Shown here: in pieces, positions 15,619 through 23,415 of the stretch
How the letters are laid out: each line of letters starts with the position of its first letter
Numbering within the stretch: the stretch's first letter is position 1
DNA from: Anaerolineae bacterium
GTDB taxonomy: Bacteria; Chloroflexota; Anaerolineae; Anaerolineales; Anaerolineaceae
Length of the DNA: 37,551 bases
Assembly (NCBI GenBank): GCA_013178185.1
Contig: JABLXC010000035.1
Span: 1-37,551 of the forward strand
Direction of reading: 5' to 3'
The notes under the pieces: model-generated
Seen by the model: the letters and a program-made list of their open reading frames with translations, nothing else
The model's database searches: none
Told to the model about the DNA's origin: nothing
Position numbers and translations under genes: made by a program

Positions 15619-16330
15619 GAAATGGCTTGAGGATGCGACGTTTCCTCAAGATCAACGCCGTCCTTTGGTCACGTTGAGCTATGCTCAGAGCCTGGATGGC
15701 AGTCTCGCAGTTGAGCGCGGGCATAGAACACTTATCAGCGGTGAAGAGTCCATGCGTCTGACGCACCTAATCCGCGCACAACACGATGCAATTCTGGTGG
15801 GAATTGGGACGGTTCTCTCAGATAATCCGCAGCTCACGGTAAGATTATCGCCAGGCAAAAGTCCCAGGGCTGTTGTCCTGGATTCTCGCCTTCGCATCCC
15901 TCTTGAATGCAATCTCTTGCAGCGAAAGGACCATCGAATGATCGTGTTTTCCGGACGGGGAGTCGAGGCGGGTAAACAGGCTGCTCTTGAGAAAAAGGGA
16001 GCCGTCGTGTTGGAAAATGAAGCTACGCCAGGTCAGCCTATTAACTTAAAGGAAGCACTGGGGGCGCTTTGGGAGCATGGTATCCGAAAGCTGATGGTGG
16101 AAGGGGGCGCTAAGGTCATCGCGAGTTTTCTTAATGAGCGCCTTGTTGACCGCGCCGTGATCACCATCGCTCCTTTCTGGCTGGGCGGGTTAGCCTTGAT
16201 TGGACAGCCCCTGGTTCAAAATCTTGGAATTAGCTCACCAGCCGTGTTACCCTCAATTCGAGAACCCTCTGTAGAAATTTTAGGGAGCGACATAATCATA
16301 TACGGTCAGGTGGGTGAGGTGCAGCCTTGA
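15605..16330 (+). CDS. RibD C-terminal-type reductase (DHFR-like fold), no deaminase domain
   Basis: 241 residues matching only the reductase half of RibD: TLSYAQSLDGSLA near residue 25, ILVGIGTVLSDNPQLTVR around 60-77 and the glycine-rich KLMVEGGAKVIASF around 160-175. In riboflavin synthesis this domain uses NADPH to reduce the ribosyl side chain to ribityl. Stand-alone forms in fungi and archaea act directly on the GTP cyclohydrolase product, before deamination. Overlap with ribA strongly suggests it takes the RibA product. The cytidine-deaminase-like RibD N-terminal domain is absent from the window. Confidence 0.85.
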   Translation: METIKKWLEDATFPQDQRRPLVTLSYAQSLDGSLAVERGHRTLISGEESMRLTHLIRAQHDAILVGIGTVLSDNPQLTVRLSPGKSPRAVVLDSRLRIPLECNLLQRKDHRMIVFSGRGVEAGKQAALEKKGAVVLENEATPGQPINLKEALGALWEHGIRKLMVEGGAKVIASFLNERLVDRAVITIAPFWLGGLALIGQPLVQNLGISSPAVLPSIREPSVEILGSDIIIYGQVGEVQP

Positions 16331-17349
16331 AACGCCAATCCCTGTTTTTTACGGCCCCAGAGAAAGTGGAAATTGTATCGGAATCTTTCTCAGGGCCGGC
16401 GAAAGGCCAGGCGTTAGTTCGCAATCTGGTCAGCGCTATCAGCTCTGGAACCGAGATGCTCTTGTATAGGGGGCTTGTGCCCGAAGAAATGCCGCTCGAC
16501 GCCTCAATTGAGGTTTTGCAAGGTTCTTCCTGCTACCCATTCAAGTATGGGTATGCTTCTGTAGGGGAGGTCATCGCGGTCGGGGAAGACGTTCCTGAGG
16601 CCTGGTTAGGGAAACAGGTCTTTAAATTTAATCCCCACGAGAGCGCATTTATCGCCAACCTGTCAGACCTGATCCCTCTGCCGGAAGGATTATCCATAGA
16701 AGATGCACTGTTTTTGCCCAATATGGAAACGGCTGTAAATTTTTTACAAGATGGCCGCCCGGTAATCGGGGAGGCAGCGGCGGTCTGGGGATTGGGGGTG
16801 ATTGGCTTGCTGACGACTGCCTTGTTGGTGCAGTTCCCTCTGGGCAATCTGGTGACCTTTGACCGATTTCATAGCCGCCGACAGGTTGCGTTGGCATTGG
16901 GCGCCCGCGCCAGCCTGAGTCCGGAGGAAGTTCAGTTGAAAGAACCGGAAAATTCGCTGTTCCCTCCGGGTAGAGATGGGTTCGATCTGGTGTACGAACT
17001 ATCTGGTTCGCCTTCTGCATTGGATCAGTCGATTGCGATGACCGGTTTTGATGGCCGTATTGTCATTGGGTCCTGGTATGGGAAAAAGACAGCGGAGCTT
17101 TCGTTAGGGGGTGCTTTTCATCGCTCTCGCATCAAACTGATCAGCAGTCAGGTGAGCACAATTTCTCCAGAATTAAGCGGGCGCTGGACCAAGAACCGCC
17201 GTTTCGAAGTCGCCTGGCAGCAACTGGCAAAAGTTCAGCCTAGTCGTTGGATTACCCAGGTTTTTCCATTTGAGCAGGCAGCAGAAGCTTACCGAAAAAT
17301 TGCGCAGGAACCCCAAGAGACCATTCAAGTTGTTCTAAAATATTCGTGA
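16327..17349 (+). CDS. Zinc-type alcohol dehydrogenase-like (MDR) oxidoreductase
   Basis: 340 residues, medium-chain dehydrogenase/reductase fold: GroES-like N-terminal domain, then a Rossmann domain with VWGLGVIG (about 157-164) for NAD(P). The catalytic-zinc cysteine of classical members (usually in G-x-C-x-x-D) is replaced by SAISSGTEMLLYRG, and no four-Cys structural zinc lobe is visible, so it is probably zinc-independent. TTG start overlaps the preceding stop by 4 bp. Substrate unknown; its position suggests oxidation or reduction of a polyol side chain on a GTP-derived intermediate. Confidence 0.82.
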   Translation: MKRQSLFFTAPEKVEIVSESFSGPAKGQALVRNLVSAISSGTEMLLYRGLVPEEMPLDASIEVLQGSSCYPFKYGYASVGEVIAVGEDVPEAWLGKQVFKFNPHESAFIANLSDLIPLPEGLSIEDALFLPNMETAVNFLQDGRPVIGEAAAVWGLGVIGLLTTALLVQFPLGNLVTFDRFHSRRQVALALGARASLSPEEVQLKEPENSLFPPGRDGFDLVYELSGSPSALDQSIAMTGFDGRIVIGSWYGKKTAELSLGGAFHRSRIKLISSQVSTISPELSGRWTKNRRFEVAWQQLAKVQPSRWITQVFPFEQAAEAYRKIAQEPQETIQVVLKYS

Positions 17350-17366
17350 TTATGGAGGAAGACGAT

Positions 17367-17744
17367 ATGCATAGCGTTGCAGTCAGAAGAGATTTTGTTG
17401 CCCAGCATTACTTAATTGGTGGTGATTGGGGCGCTGAGAATTTTAAACATTCTCACCACTATATTCTGGAGTTAGAACTGACTGGCAGAACGCTTGACCA
17501 GCACGGTTATCTTGTGGATATCGTGGAGATTGAAACCAACCTGGAGAAACAGGTGGCATATTACCGCGATCGAACCCTTAATGAGCTGCCGGAATTCGCT
17601 GGATTGAATCCTTCTGTTGAACATTTTTCCCGCATTCTCTGTCAGGCGTTATCCGCTGCGATCCAGGCGGAGAACCTTGCCAAAATAAAGGTTAAGCTCT
17701 GGGAAAACGATCAGGCCTGGGCTTCATTTGAGCTGGAGCGATAA
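17367..17744 (+). CDS. Divergent 6-pyruvoyltetrahydropterin synthase/QueD-like protein
   Basis: 125 residues. The zinc histidines of the family are conserved: H14 (FVAQHYL), H28 and H30 (KHSHHY). The catalytic Cys, four residues before the first H of H-x-H in QueD, is Glu24 here. By eye the catalytic Asp-His pair is also altered (Arg-Asp in RDRTLNEL), while NPSVEHFSRIL matches the PTSE-type helix. Cys to Glu recalls PTPS-III enzymes that yield 6-hydroxymethyldihydropterin, but the overall divergence suggests a different reaction. Start chosen at ATG 17367 (GGAGGA eight bases upstream), not the GTG at 17346 inside the preceding gene. Confidence 0.85.
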   Translation: MHSVAVRRDFVAQHYLIGGDWGAENFKHSHHYILELELTGRTLDQHGYLVDIVEIETNLEKQVAYYRDRTLNELPEFAGLNPSVEHFSRILCQALSAAIQAENLAKIKVKLWENDQAWASFELER

Positions 17745-18830
17745 TTGCGGATTGCCTTAATCATTTACGGAAGCATCGATTCTCTTTCGGGAGGGTATCT
17801 TTACGACCGGAAAATGGTTGCGTATCTTCGGGCGCAGGGTGATGAAGTGAATATCATTTCTCTACCCTGGCAGGGTTATTCGAGGCACCTGGCTCATAAT
17901 CTCGACTGGAACCTTAAAAAGCGGCTGGAGGATTTACCAGTTGACATTTTACTTCAAGATGAGTTGAATCACCCTTCGCTTTTTCTCCTTAATCGGTTGA
18001 TTCGCGCTCGTCGCCGCTACCCGATCCTATCCATAGTCCATCACTTGCGCAGCAACGAAGAATTCCCGGCTTTTGTGCGGTTTTTATATCGCTTGGTTGA
18101 ACGCGCTTACCTTAAAGGTATAGATGGGTTTTTATTTAACTCGAACACAACGCGCCGTTCGGTTGAATCTTTGATACAGCGGCCGGCCGCTGGGGTGGTT
18201 GCCTATCCTGCAGGGGACCGTTTTCCATCAAGGGATATCAGAGAATTGATTTCCCTTCGCTCTCAACAAAATGCTCCGTTGCGATTGCTGTTCATTGGAA
18301 ATCTAATCCGGCGAAAAGGGCTCCATGTCTTGGTTGCGGCGCTTGAGTTGGTAAAAGAAGCTCCCTGGAACCTTGATGTGGTTGGCAGAGTGGTGGATCC
18401 GACTTATGAAGCTGAAATCAGACATCAAATCCAGCGGGCAGGTCTGTCTGGACGGGTCAATTTTTTGGGCGAGTTGGATGATACTGAACTGCCTGATCTG
18501 TTCTTAAAGGGTCACATACTCGTCGCTCCTTCATACTACGAAGGGTTTGGAATTGTTTATCTGGAAGGGATGGCTTTTGGCTTGCCGGCTATCGCGTCCT
18601 CAGCAGGTGGAGCGGTAGAGATTGTAGAGGATGGTATCAATGGCTTTCTGTTAGACCCAGGTGATGTAAAGCGGCTGGCGGGTCTGATCCAAAAGTTCTG
18701 CCAAGACCGGGAAAGTCTGCGGCAAATGAGCCTTCAGGCTTTGATTCGATTTCGACAGTTCCCAAGCTGGGATGAAAGCGCCGCGAAAGCGCGGCAATTC
18801 TTATTGTACTGGAAAGGGAGTTCGCCATGA
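17745..18830 (+). CDS. GT4-family glycosyltransferase
   Basis: 361 residues with a GT-B fold: N-terminal acceptor domain (LSGGYLYDRKMVAYLRAQGDEV), linker, then donor domain starting RLLFIGNLIRRKGLHVLVAAL. The E-x7-E motif of retaining GT4 enzymes is at E266 to E274 (YEGFGIVYLEGM), followed by LPAIASSAGGAVEIV. Uses a nucleotide-sugar donor in the cytosol or at the membrane face. TTG start directly abuts the PTPS-like stop codon, with GGAG in the upstream gene; 4-bp ATGA overlap with the methyltransferase downstream. Acceptor unknown; the context points to the pterin/pyrimidine product. Confidence 0.9.
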   Translation: MRIALIIYGSIDSLSGGYLYDRKMVAYLRAQGDEVNIISLPWQGYSRHLAHNLDWNLKKRLEDLPVDILLQDELNHPSLFLLNRLIRARRRYPILSIVHHLRSNEEFPAFVRFLYRLVERAYLKGIDGFLFNSNTTRRSVESLIQRPAAGVVAYPAGDRFPSRDIRELISLRSQQNAPLRLLFIGNLIRRKGLHVLVAALELVKEAPWNLDVVGRVVDPTYEAEIRHQIQRAGLSGRVNFLGELDDTELPDLFLKGHILVAPSYYEGFGIVYLEGMAFGLPAIASSAGGAVEIVEDGINGFLLDPGDVKRLAGLIQKFCQDRESLRQMSLQALIRFRQFPSWDESAAKARQFLLYWKGSSP

Positions 18831-19768
18831 ATCAAAATGACTATTCGCTTCAACGGTATTTATCTGCAAAGCGCACGGTGGATGATCGCAGCCTCAGCCA
18901 ACGCGTCTGGCGCAGGTTGGAAGATTTGATTAATTTCACGTATGGGATTGTACCGCTGAAAATGTTAGAAATTGGCTGTGGTACGGGCGCAATGCTTTAC
19001 CGAATGCTGGATGCCTGTCTTTTTAAAAAACTTGAATATCTTGGCATTGATTCTGTAGAGGAAAATATCCAGGAAGCCAATCTGAGCTTGCCCATCTGGG
19101 CACAGAAAAATGGCTGGCGGCTTTCTCAAATCCAGCAAGGCAGCATCCTGACTTGCGATTCGGATTATCTCCAGATCCATTTTGAGAGAAAGGATTTTTT
19201 CGATCTCCTCAGTGTTCAGCCCCCTGCACAACTGTTCGATTTGATTGCCGCTCATGCCTTTCTTGATTTGATCCACTTTCCCGGCGTGATGCAAAACCTG
19301 GTAGCGCTGACAGAACCAGGCGGTTTGTGGTATTTCACCATCAACTTCGACGGGTTGACGATTTTAGAGCCGGAAATTGACCCGGTATTTGACGAGGAGG
19401 TGATGAGACTTTATCATCTCACCATGGACGAAAGAAAAATTAACGGCGTTCCCTCTGGAGACAGCCGCACCGGGCGACGGCTCTTTACCTGGCTGCGAAA
19501 GGTGGGTATGGAAATCCTCGAAGCGGGAAGCTCGGACTGGGTGGTTTTTTCGCAAAATGGGCAATATCCAGCGGACGAGGGCTACTTTTTAAGTTTTCTT
19601 CTCGATACAATATATAAAGCCCTGGCTGGCAACCCGGTGCTGGATCAGAAACGGTTTGAGAGCTGGACCTTAAGACGGCAACAGCAAATTGAACAGCGAG
19701 AATTGGTGTACATTGCCCATCAGATGGATTTTTTGGCGCGAAAACCGCTCTCTCATGACAGCCGGTGA
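18827..19768 (+). CDS. Class I SAM-dependent methyltransferase
   Basis: 313 residues. Motif I MLEIGCGTGA lies around residue 46-54, with an acidic residue ending strand 2 (YLGIDSVEENI), and LFDLIAAHAFLDLI at the motif IV position. The rest (about 200-313) is a helical extension. The ATG overlaps the glycosyltransferase stop (ATGA). Last gene of the nine-gene unit; the lspA promoter begins within its final codons. O-, N- or C-methylation of the cluster product is possible; the substrate cannot be read from sequence. Confidence 0.85.
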   Translation: MNQNDYSLQRYLSAKRTVDDRSLSQRVWRRLEDLINFTYGIVPLKMLEIGCGTGAMLYRMLDACLFKKLEYLGIDSVEENIQEANLSLPIWAQKNGWRLSQIQQGSILTCDSDYLQIHFERKDFFDLLSVQPPAQLFDLIAAHAFLDLIHFPGVMQNLVALTEPGGLWYFTINFDGLTILEPEIDPVFDEEVMRLYHLTMDERKINGVPSGDSRTGRRLFTWLRKVGMEILEAGSSDWVVFSQNGQYPADEGYFLSFLLDTIYKALAGNPVLDQKRFESWTLRRQQQIEQRELVYIAHQMDFLARKPLSHDSR

Positions 19769-19782
19769 AAATCGTGTACAAT
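19755..19782 (+). promoter_or_regulatory. Probable lspA-rluD promoter
   Basis: ATGACA (19755-19760), 16-bp spacer, TACAAT (19777-19782). It lies at the very end of the methyltransferase gene and marks the likely border of the preceding transcription unit. Leader about 20 bases, with GGGAGG before the TTG start. Confidence 0.55.
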
Positions 19783-19810
19783 TAGGGGACAATCGGCTTG
19801 GGAGGGTATA

Positions 19811-20356
19811 TTGAAGCGTTATATTAAGAGTTATCTGGTTCTTGCCTTCGTGACCATTTTGATTGTAGGGCTGGATCAGTTTACTAAAACCTGGATTCGA
19901 GCGAATATTCCTTTGGGATCAAGCATTACACCGCTTGAAGAAGTGTTTCCATTTTTTAAGTTCGTGCATTGGTATAACACTGGTGTTGCCTTCGGGTTGT
20001 TTCAGGGCTTTGGAGATTTTTTTACCGTTTTAGCGATCCTTGTGGCAATTGCTATTATTTATTATTACCCGAGGGTTCCAGAGCAAGATTGGACATTGCG
20101 GTTAGCCATGGGATTGCAGCTTGGCGGAGCGCTTGGGAACCTGGTGGATCGCGTGACAATTGGACATGTGACAGATTTCATAGCAGTGGGGAATTTCCCG
20201 GTATTTAATATTGCCGATTCAAGTATCACGGTCGGTGTGGGGGTTTTGGTTTTAGGCATGCTGATCCAAGAACAGCGAGCAAAGCAAAAGGCCGAAATAG
20301 AAGAAAAGAAAGTTGACCCTCCAAATGAAATTGTCAATAGCGAGGGAACTCGTTGA
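19811..20356 (+). CDS. lspA: Lipoprotein signal peptidase II
   Basis: 181 residues, four membrane helices. The two catalytic aspartates are present in GNLVDRV (about residue 115) and FNIADSSI (about 139), with the N-terminal DQFTKTW and VHWYNTGVAFG motifs. This aspartyl protease cleaves before the lipid-modified Cys after Lgt action; lgt is at 30538 and a lipoprotein at 4653 in the same window. TTG start with GGGAGG upstream; the charged C-terminal tail is longer than usual. Overlaps the pseudouridine synthase by 4 bp. Confidence 0.95.
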   Translation: MKRYIKSYLVLAFVTILIVGLDQFTKTWIRANIPLGSSITPLEEVFPFFKFVHWYNTGVAFGLFQGFGDFFTVLAILVAIAIIYYYPRVPEQDWTLRLAMGLQLGGALGNLVDRVTIGHVTDFIAVGNFPVFNIADSSITVGVGVLVLGMLIQEQRAKQKAEIEEKKVDPPNEIVNSEGTR

Positions 20357-21276
20357 GCGATCCGTGTTACCATTTTCAAGTCCCAGAGGGGGAAAGTGCG
20401 CGGCTGGATAAGTTCCTGGTGGGTTGTATGCCAGAATTTAGCCGGTCTCGTTTGCAAAACCTCATTCGAGATGGATTTGTTATGGTGAACGATGAGCCGG
20501 TTTTAAAAACCGGATTTGGAGTGGAGACAGGAGACCGGATCAGCATCAAGGTACCGCCGGTGCAACCCACCGATCTGATCCCAGAGGACATTCCTCTGCA
20601 GATCGTTTTCGAGAATAAAGATCTCATCATCGTCAACAAACCGGCCGGAATGGTAGTGCACCCGGCTTTTGGCCATTCCAGCGGCACACTGGTTAACGCT
20701 GCCCTGGCTCATATACCAGATCTGGAGGGGATTGGCGGGGAACAGCGGCCTGGTGTGGTGCACCGACTGGATAAAGACACCTCTGGTTTGATTATCCTGG
20801 CGAAAAATGAGCGCACTCACGCTTTTCTACAAAATCAGTTCAAGGCTAGAAAAGTCAAAAAAACCTACCTAACGCTGGTTGACGGGACTCCGCCTACCCC
20901 CGAAGGCCGAATTGAAGCGCCGATAGGAAGAGACCCCTCTCATCGAAAGAAGATGGCCATTGTCCCAGAAAGCAAAGGGCGCGAGGCAATCACCGAGTAT
21001 TTTACGCTGGAGAAATTCCCCAACCACACTTTTCTGGAAGTTTACCCGCTGACCGGGCGTACTCACCAGATTCGTATTCACTTGGGCTTTTTGGGCTGTC
21101 CGGTTGTTGGGGACAACCTGTATGGCAGGCGGCATCCATCCGTTGATCTCAAGCGGCAGTTTCTGCATGCAAGCCGTTTGTCCATCCGCTTGCCGGGTGA
21201 AAATGTTGAGTGCATTTTTGAAGCACCCTTACCAGCAGAACTGGAAGAAGTCTTAGCTGCCTTGCGGTGGCGTTAA
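20353..21276 (+). CDS. rluD: RluA/RluD-family 23S rRNA pseudouridine synthase
   Basis: 307 residues with N-terminal S4 RNA-binding domain (about 10-70, ARLDKFLVG and SRLQNLIRDGFVMVN) and a catalytic domain containing HRLDKDTSGLI (catalytic Asp, about residue 140), VNKPAGMVVHPA and the LTGRTHQIRIHL segment. Isomerises uridines in 23S rRNA (RluD-type targets helix 69). TTG start overlaps the lspA stop; this lspA-rluD order is common in bacteria. RluD is the best guess, as the S4 domain and size match, but the exact site is not deducible. Confidence 0.9.
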   Translation: MSDPCYHFQVPEGESARLDKFLVGCMPEFSRSRLQNLIRDGFVMVNDEPVLKTGFGVETGDRISIKVPPVQPTDLIPEDIPLQIVFENKDLIIVNKPAGMVVHPAFGHSSGTLVNAALAHIPDLEGIGGEQRPGVVHRLDKDTSGLIILAKNERTHAFLQNQFKARKVKKTYLTLVDGTPPTPEGRIEAPIGRDPSHRKKMAIVPESKGREAITEYFTLEKFPNHTFLEVYPLTGRTHQIRIHLGFLGCPVVGDNLYGRRHPSVDLKRQFLHASRLSIRLPGENVECIFEAPLPAELEEVLAALRWR

Positions 21277-21287
21277 AATGATTTTTT

Positions 21288-22343
21288 GTGGAGGACAATA
21301 TCGAAATTGTAGACTTACGTTCGGATACTGTTACAAAACCCACCCCCGAAATGCGGGCGGCAATGGCTGCCGCTGAGGTGGGGGACGATGTGCTTGGCGA
21401 AGATCCGACTATTAACCGCTTGCAGCAGTTGGCCGCTGAGAAAATGGGAAAGGAAGCGGGATTGTTTGTGCCTTCTGGAACGATGGGGAATCTGGCTGCT
21501 ATCCTTGCGCATTGCCAGCGCGGGGATGAGGCAATCATGGGTAATCTTGGGCATACCTTTCTTTTTGAAGCAGGAGGAGCAGCGGCGTTGGGCGGCGTGC
21601 ACCCGAACCCGTTGCAAAACCAACCCGATGGAAGCTTGCGCCTGAAGGATATCGAGGAGGCGATTCGCACCTCGGATTCTCATTTTCCGGTGTCCCGATT
21701 GATCATTTTAGAGAATACTCACAATCGCTGTGGCGGCGTGCCCCTCACTGTGGAATATACCTGGCAAGTCGCTAAAGTAGCGCGCGAAAATGGCTTAAGA
21801 TTACACCTGGATGGTGCCAGAATATTCAACGCTGCGGCGGCTTTAAAGGTGTCTGCCGGCGAGCTGGCAGAACCCGCTGATTCGGTTACTTTCTGTCTGA
21901 GCAAGGGGTTATGCGCCCCGGTGGGGTCAGTTTTGTGCGGGTCATTTGAATTTATCCAGCGGGCTCACCGGATGAGAAAACAGCTTGGAGGCGGGATGCG
22001 GCAGGCAGGTATCCTTGCGGCAGCCGGGATTATTGCGCTGGAACAGATGGTGGACCGATTGGTAGAGGACCACCGCCGCGCCAGAATGTTAGCCAGTGGA
22101 CTGGCGAGAATACCCGGTTTGAGACTGGATACTGAAGTGCCTTCTACCAATATGGTCTTCTCAACCCTGGAGATTGAAGAAGCCAGGTCGAATATGGCCG
22201 CTGTAATCGCCGATCGCCTGTTCAGGGAATATCACATCAAGGTTGGGGTTGTTGGCGCTCACCGCTTTCGAATGGTGACCCATTACTGGATCGATGACGA
22301 AGCCATTGAAAGAACGATCCAGGCGTTCAGCAGGGTTTTGTGA
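21288..22343 (+). CDS. ltaE: Low-specificity L-threonine aldolase
   Basis: 351 residues, PLP fold type I. The family opening [19 protein letters not shown] is followed by [21 protein letters not shown] (PLP phosphate and ring contacts), [12 protein letters not shown] (Asp for the pyridine N) and [13 protein letters not shown] with the Schiff-base Lys around 204. Splits L-threonine or allo-threonine to glycine and acetaldehyde. The GTG at 21288 overlaps a GGAGG that would normally serve a start a few codons further in, where only ATC or ATT is in frame, so the true start is uncertain by about 6 residues. The gene is 11 bp after rluD. Confidence 0.92.
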   Translation: MEDNIEIVDLRSDTVTKPTPEMRAAMAAAEVGDDVLGEDPTINRLQQLAAEKMGKEAGLFVPSGTMGNLAAILAHCQRGDEAIMGNLGHTFLFEAGGAAALGGVHPNPLQNQPDGSLRLKDIEEAIRTSDSHFPVSRLIILENTHNRCGGVPLTVEYTWQVAKVARENGLRLHLDGARIFNAAAALKVSAGELAEPADSVTFCLSKGLCAPVGSVLCGSFEFIQRAHRMRKQLGGGMRQAGILAAAGIIALEQMVDRLVEDHRRARMLASGLARIPGLRLDTEVPSTNMVFSTLEIEEARSNMAAVIADRLFREYHIKVGVVGAHRFRMVTHYWIDDEAIERTIQAFSRVL

Positions 22344-22370
22344 GGCTCGCGGTTTTGTTAAAAATTTCGA

Positions 22371-22379
22371 TGATATAAT
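22371..22379 (+). promoter_or_regulatory. Extended -10 promoter of purine nucleoside phosphorylase
   Basis: TGATATAAT gives a TGn extension and a perfect TATAAT (22374-22379); no good -35 box is seen at the usual distance. Start near 22386, leader about 93 bases. Confidence 0.6.
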
Positions 22380-22395
22380 TGTCAGAAGATGACAA
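22379..22395. promoter_or_regulatory. Palindrome at the punA transcription start
   Basis: TTGTCA (22379-22384), centre GAAGA, TGACAA (22390-22395): a perfect 6-bp inverted repeat overlapping the predicted +1. It is a candidate repressor site; the protein is unknown. Confidence 0.35.
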
Positions 22396-22478
22396 TGGTC
22401 GAAAATTGATTTGATTCGATGAATTGTGCTTCTAAATCCAGGCGGTATAACGAAATCGAAAAAGGGGCGGAGGAATTT

Positions 22479-23315
22479 ATGGAAGGTTTTCTTACCTTGC
22501 AGCAAATTGATCAGGCTGCTGATGCAGTTCGCGAAAAAATAAAAACGCCTCCACAGGTAGGTATGATTCTTGGTTCAGGACTTGGCGAGCTGGCGGATCT
22601 TGTTGAAGAACCTATAGTCATTCCATACGAAACGATCCCCTATTGGCCGAAATCAACTGTTCAGGGTCATGTTGGTCGTCTGGTGGTCGGTCGTCTGGCC
22701 GGTAAAGAAGTGATGGTGCTTCAGGGACGAACCCATTATTATGAAGGATACCCCATGGATCAGATCACCCTGCCGGTGCGGGTGATGCAGCGGTTGGGCG
22801 TTAAATCCCTTTTTGTGACCAATGCAGCAGGCGCTATTCACCCAGAATTCGAACCAGGTGACATCATGATCATTACTGATCATATCGCTCTGATTGGAAT
22901 GGCAGGATTGAACCCATTGCGAGGGCCAAACCTGGCCGAAATTGGCGAACGTTTTCCTGATATGAGCCAGGCTTATGACCGGGAGCTTGTAGAATTGGCT
23001 CGCGGAGAAGCCCGCAAAGCTGGTATTAATTATCGAGAAGGCATTTACATTTGCCTGGCCGGCCCGTCGTTCGAATCTCCTGCGGATCTCCGTTTTTTGC
23101 GTACCATTGGGGCTGATGCAGTTGGCATGTCAACTGTTCCGGAAGTAATTGTCGCCCGTCACGGGAACATGAGAGTGTTAGGAATTTCAGGCATTAGCAA
23201 CAAGGCTAATCTGGACGGAAGTACGATCACAACGCATGAAGAAGTGTTAGAAGCCGGCAGAGTGATTGTCCCCAAGTTAAAAGCGGTACTGTTAGGCGTG
23301 TTGAAAAATCTCTAG
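22479..23315 (+). CDS. punA: Purine nucleoside phosphorylase (trimeric PNP family)
   Basis: 278 residues from ATG 22479 (GGAGG seven bases before); an upstream in-frame ATG at 22419 has none. Motifs: LGSGLGELAD, phosphate-binding RTHYYEGYP, TNAAGA, the purine site GPSFESPAD, MSTVPE, and ISNKAN with the Asn that favours 6-oxopurines over methylthioadenosine. Phosphorolysis of inosine and guanosine in salvage, complementing the pyrimidine enzyme at 7394. Monocistronic with its own promoter. Confidence 0.93.
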   Translation: MEGFLTLQQIDQAADAVREKIKTPPQVGMILGSGLGELADLVEEPIVIPYETIPYWPKSTVQGHVGRLVVGRLAGKEVMVLQGRTHYYEGYPMDQITLPVRVMQRLGVKSLFVTNAAGAIHPEFEPGDIMIITDHIALIGMAGLNPLRGPNLAEIGERFPDMSQAYDRELVELARGEARKAGINYREGIYICLAGPSFESPADLRFLRTIGADAVGMSTVPEVIVARHGNMRVLGISGISNKANLDGSTITTHEEVLEAGRVIVPKLKAVLLGVLKNL

Positions 23316-23415
23316 AGCCTGTGCTCTGGATTTATGAACGAGATCGTAGATGGAATGAAAAATTCTAGCTGCGACAATTTCATCACTCAGTACAAAGAAA
23401 TAGAACATTATTTGT

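Noticed and set aside
14968-16330. Ordinary riboflavin operon
   Set aside because: Only GCH II and a reductase-type protein are present; RibB, RibH, RibE and a RibD deaminase domain are absent and the neighbours are unrelated to riboflavin. Participation in riboflavin synthesis is not excluded.
23316-23415. Promoter or small RNA in the gap after the purine phosphorylase
   Set aside because: No -35/-10 pair with reasonable spacing and no stable hairpin with a T-run could be found by eye.
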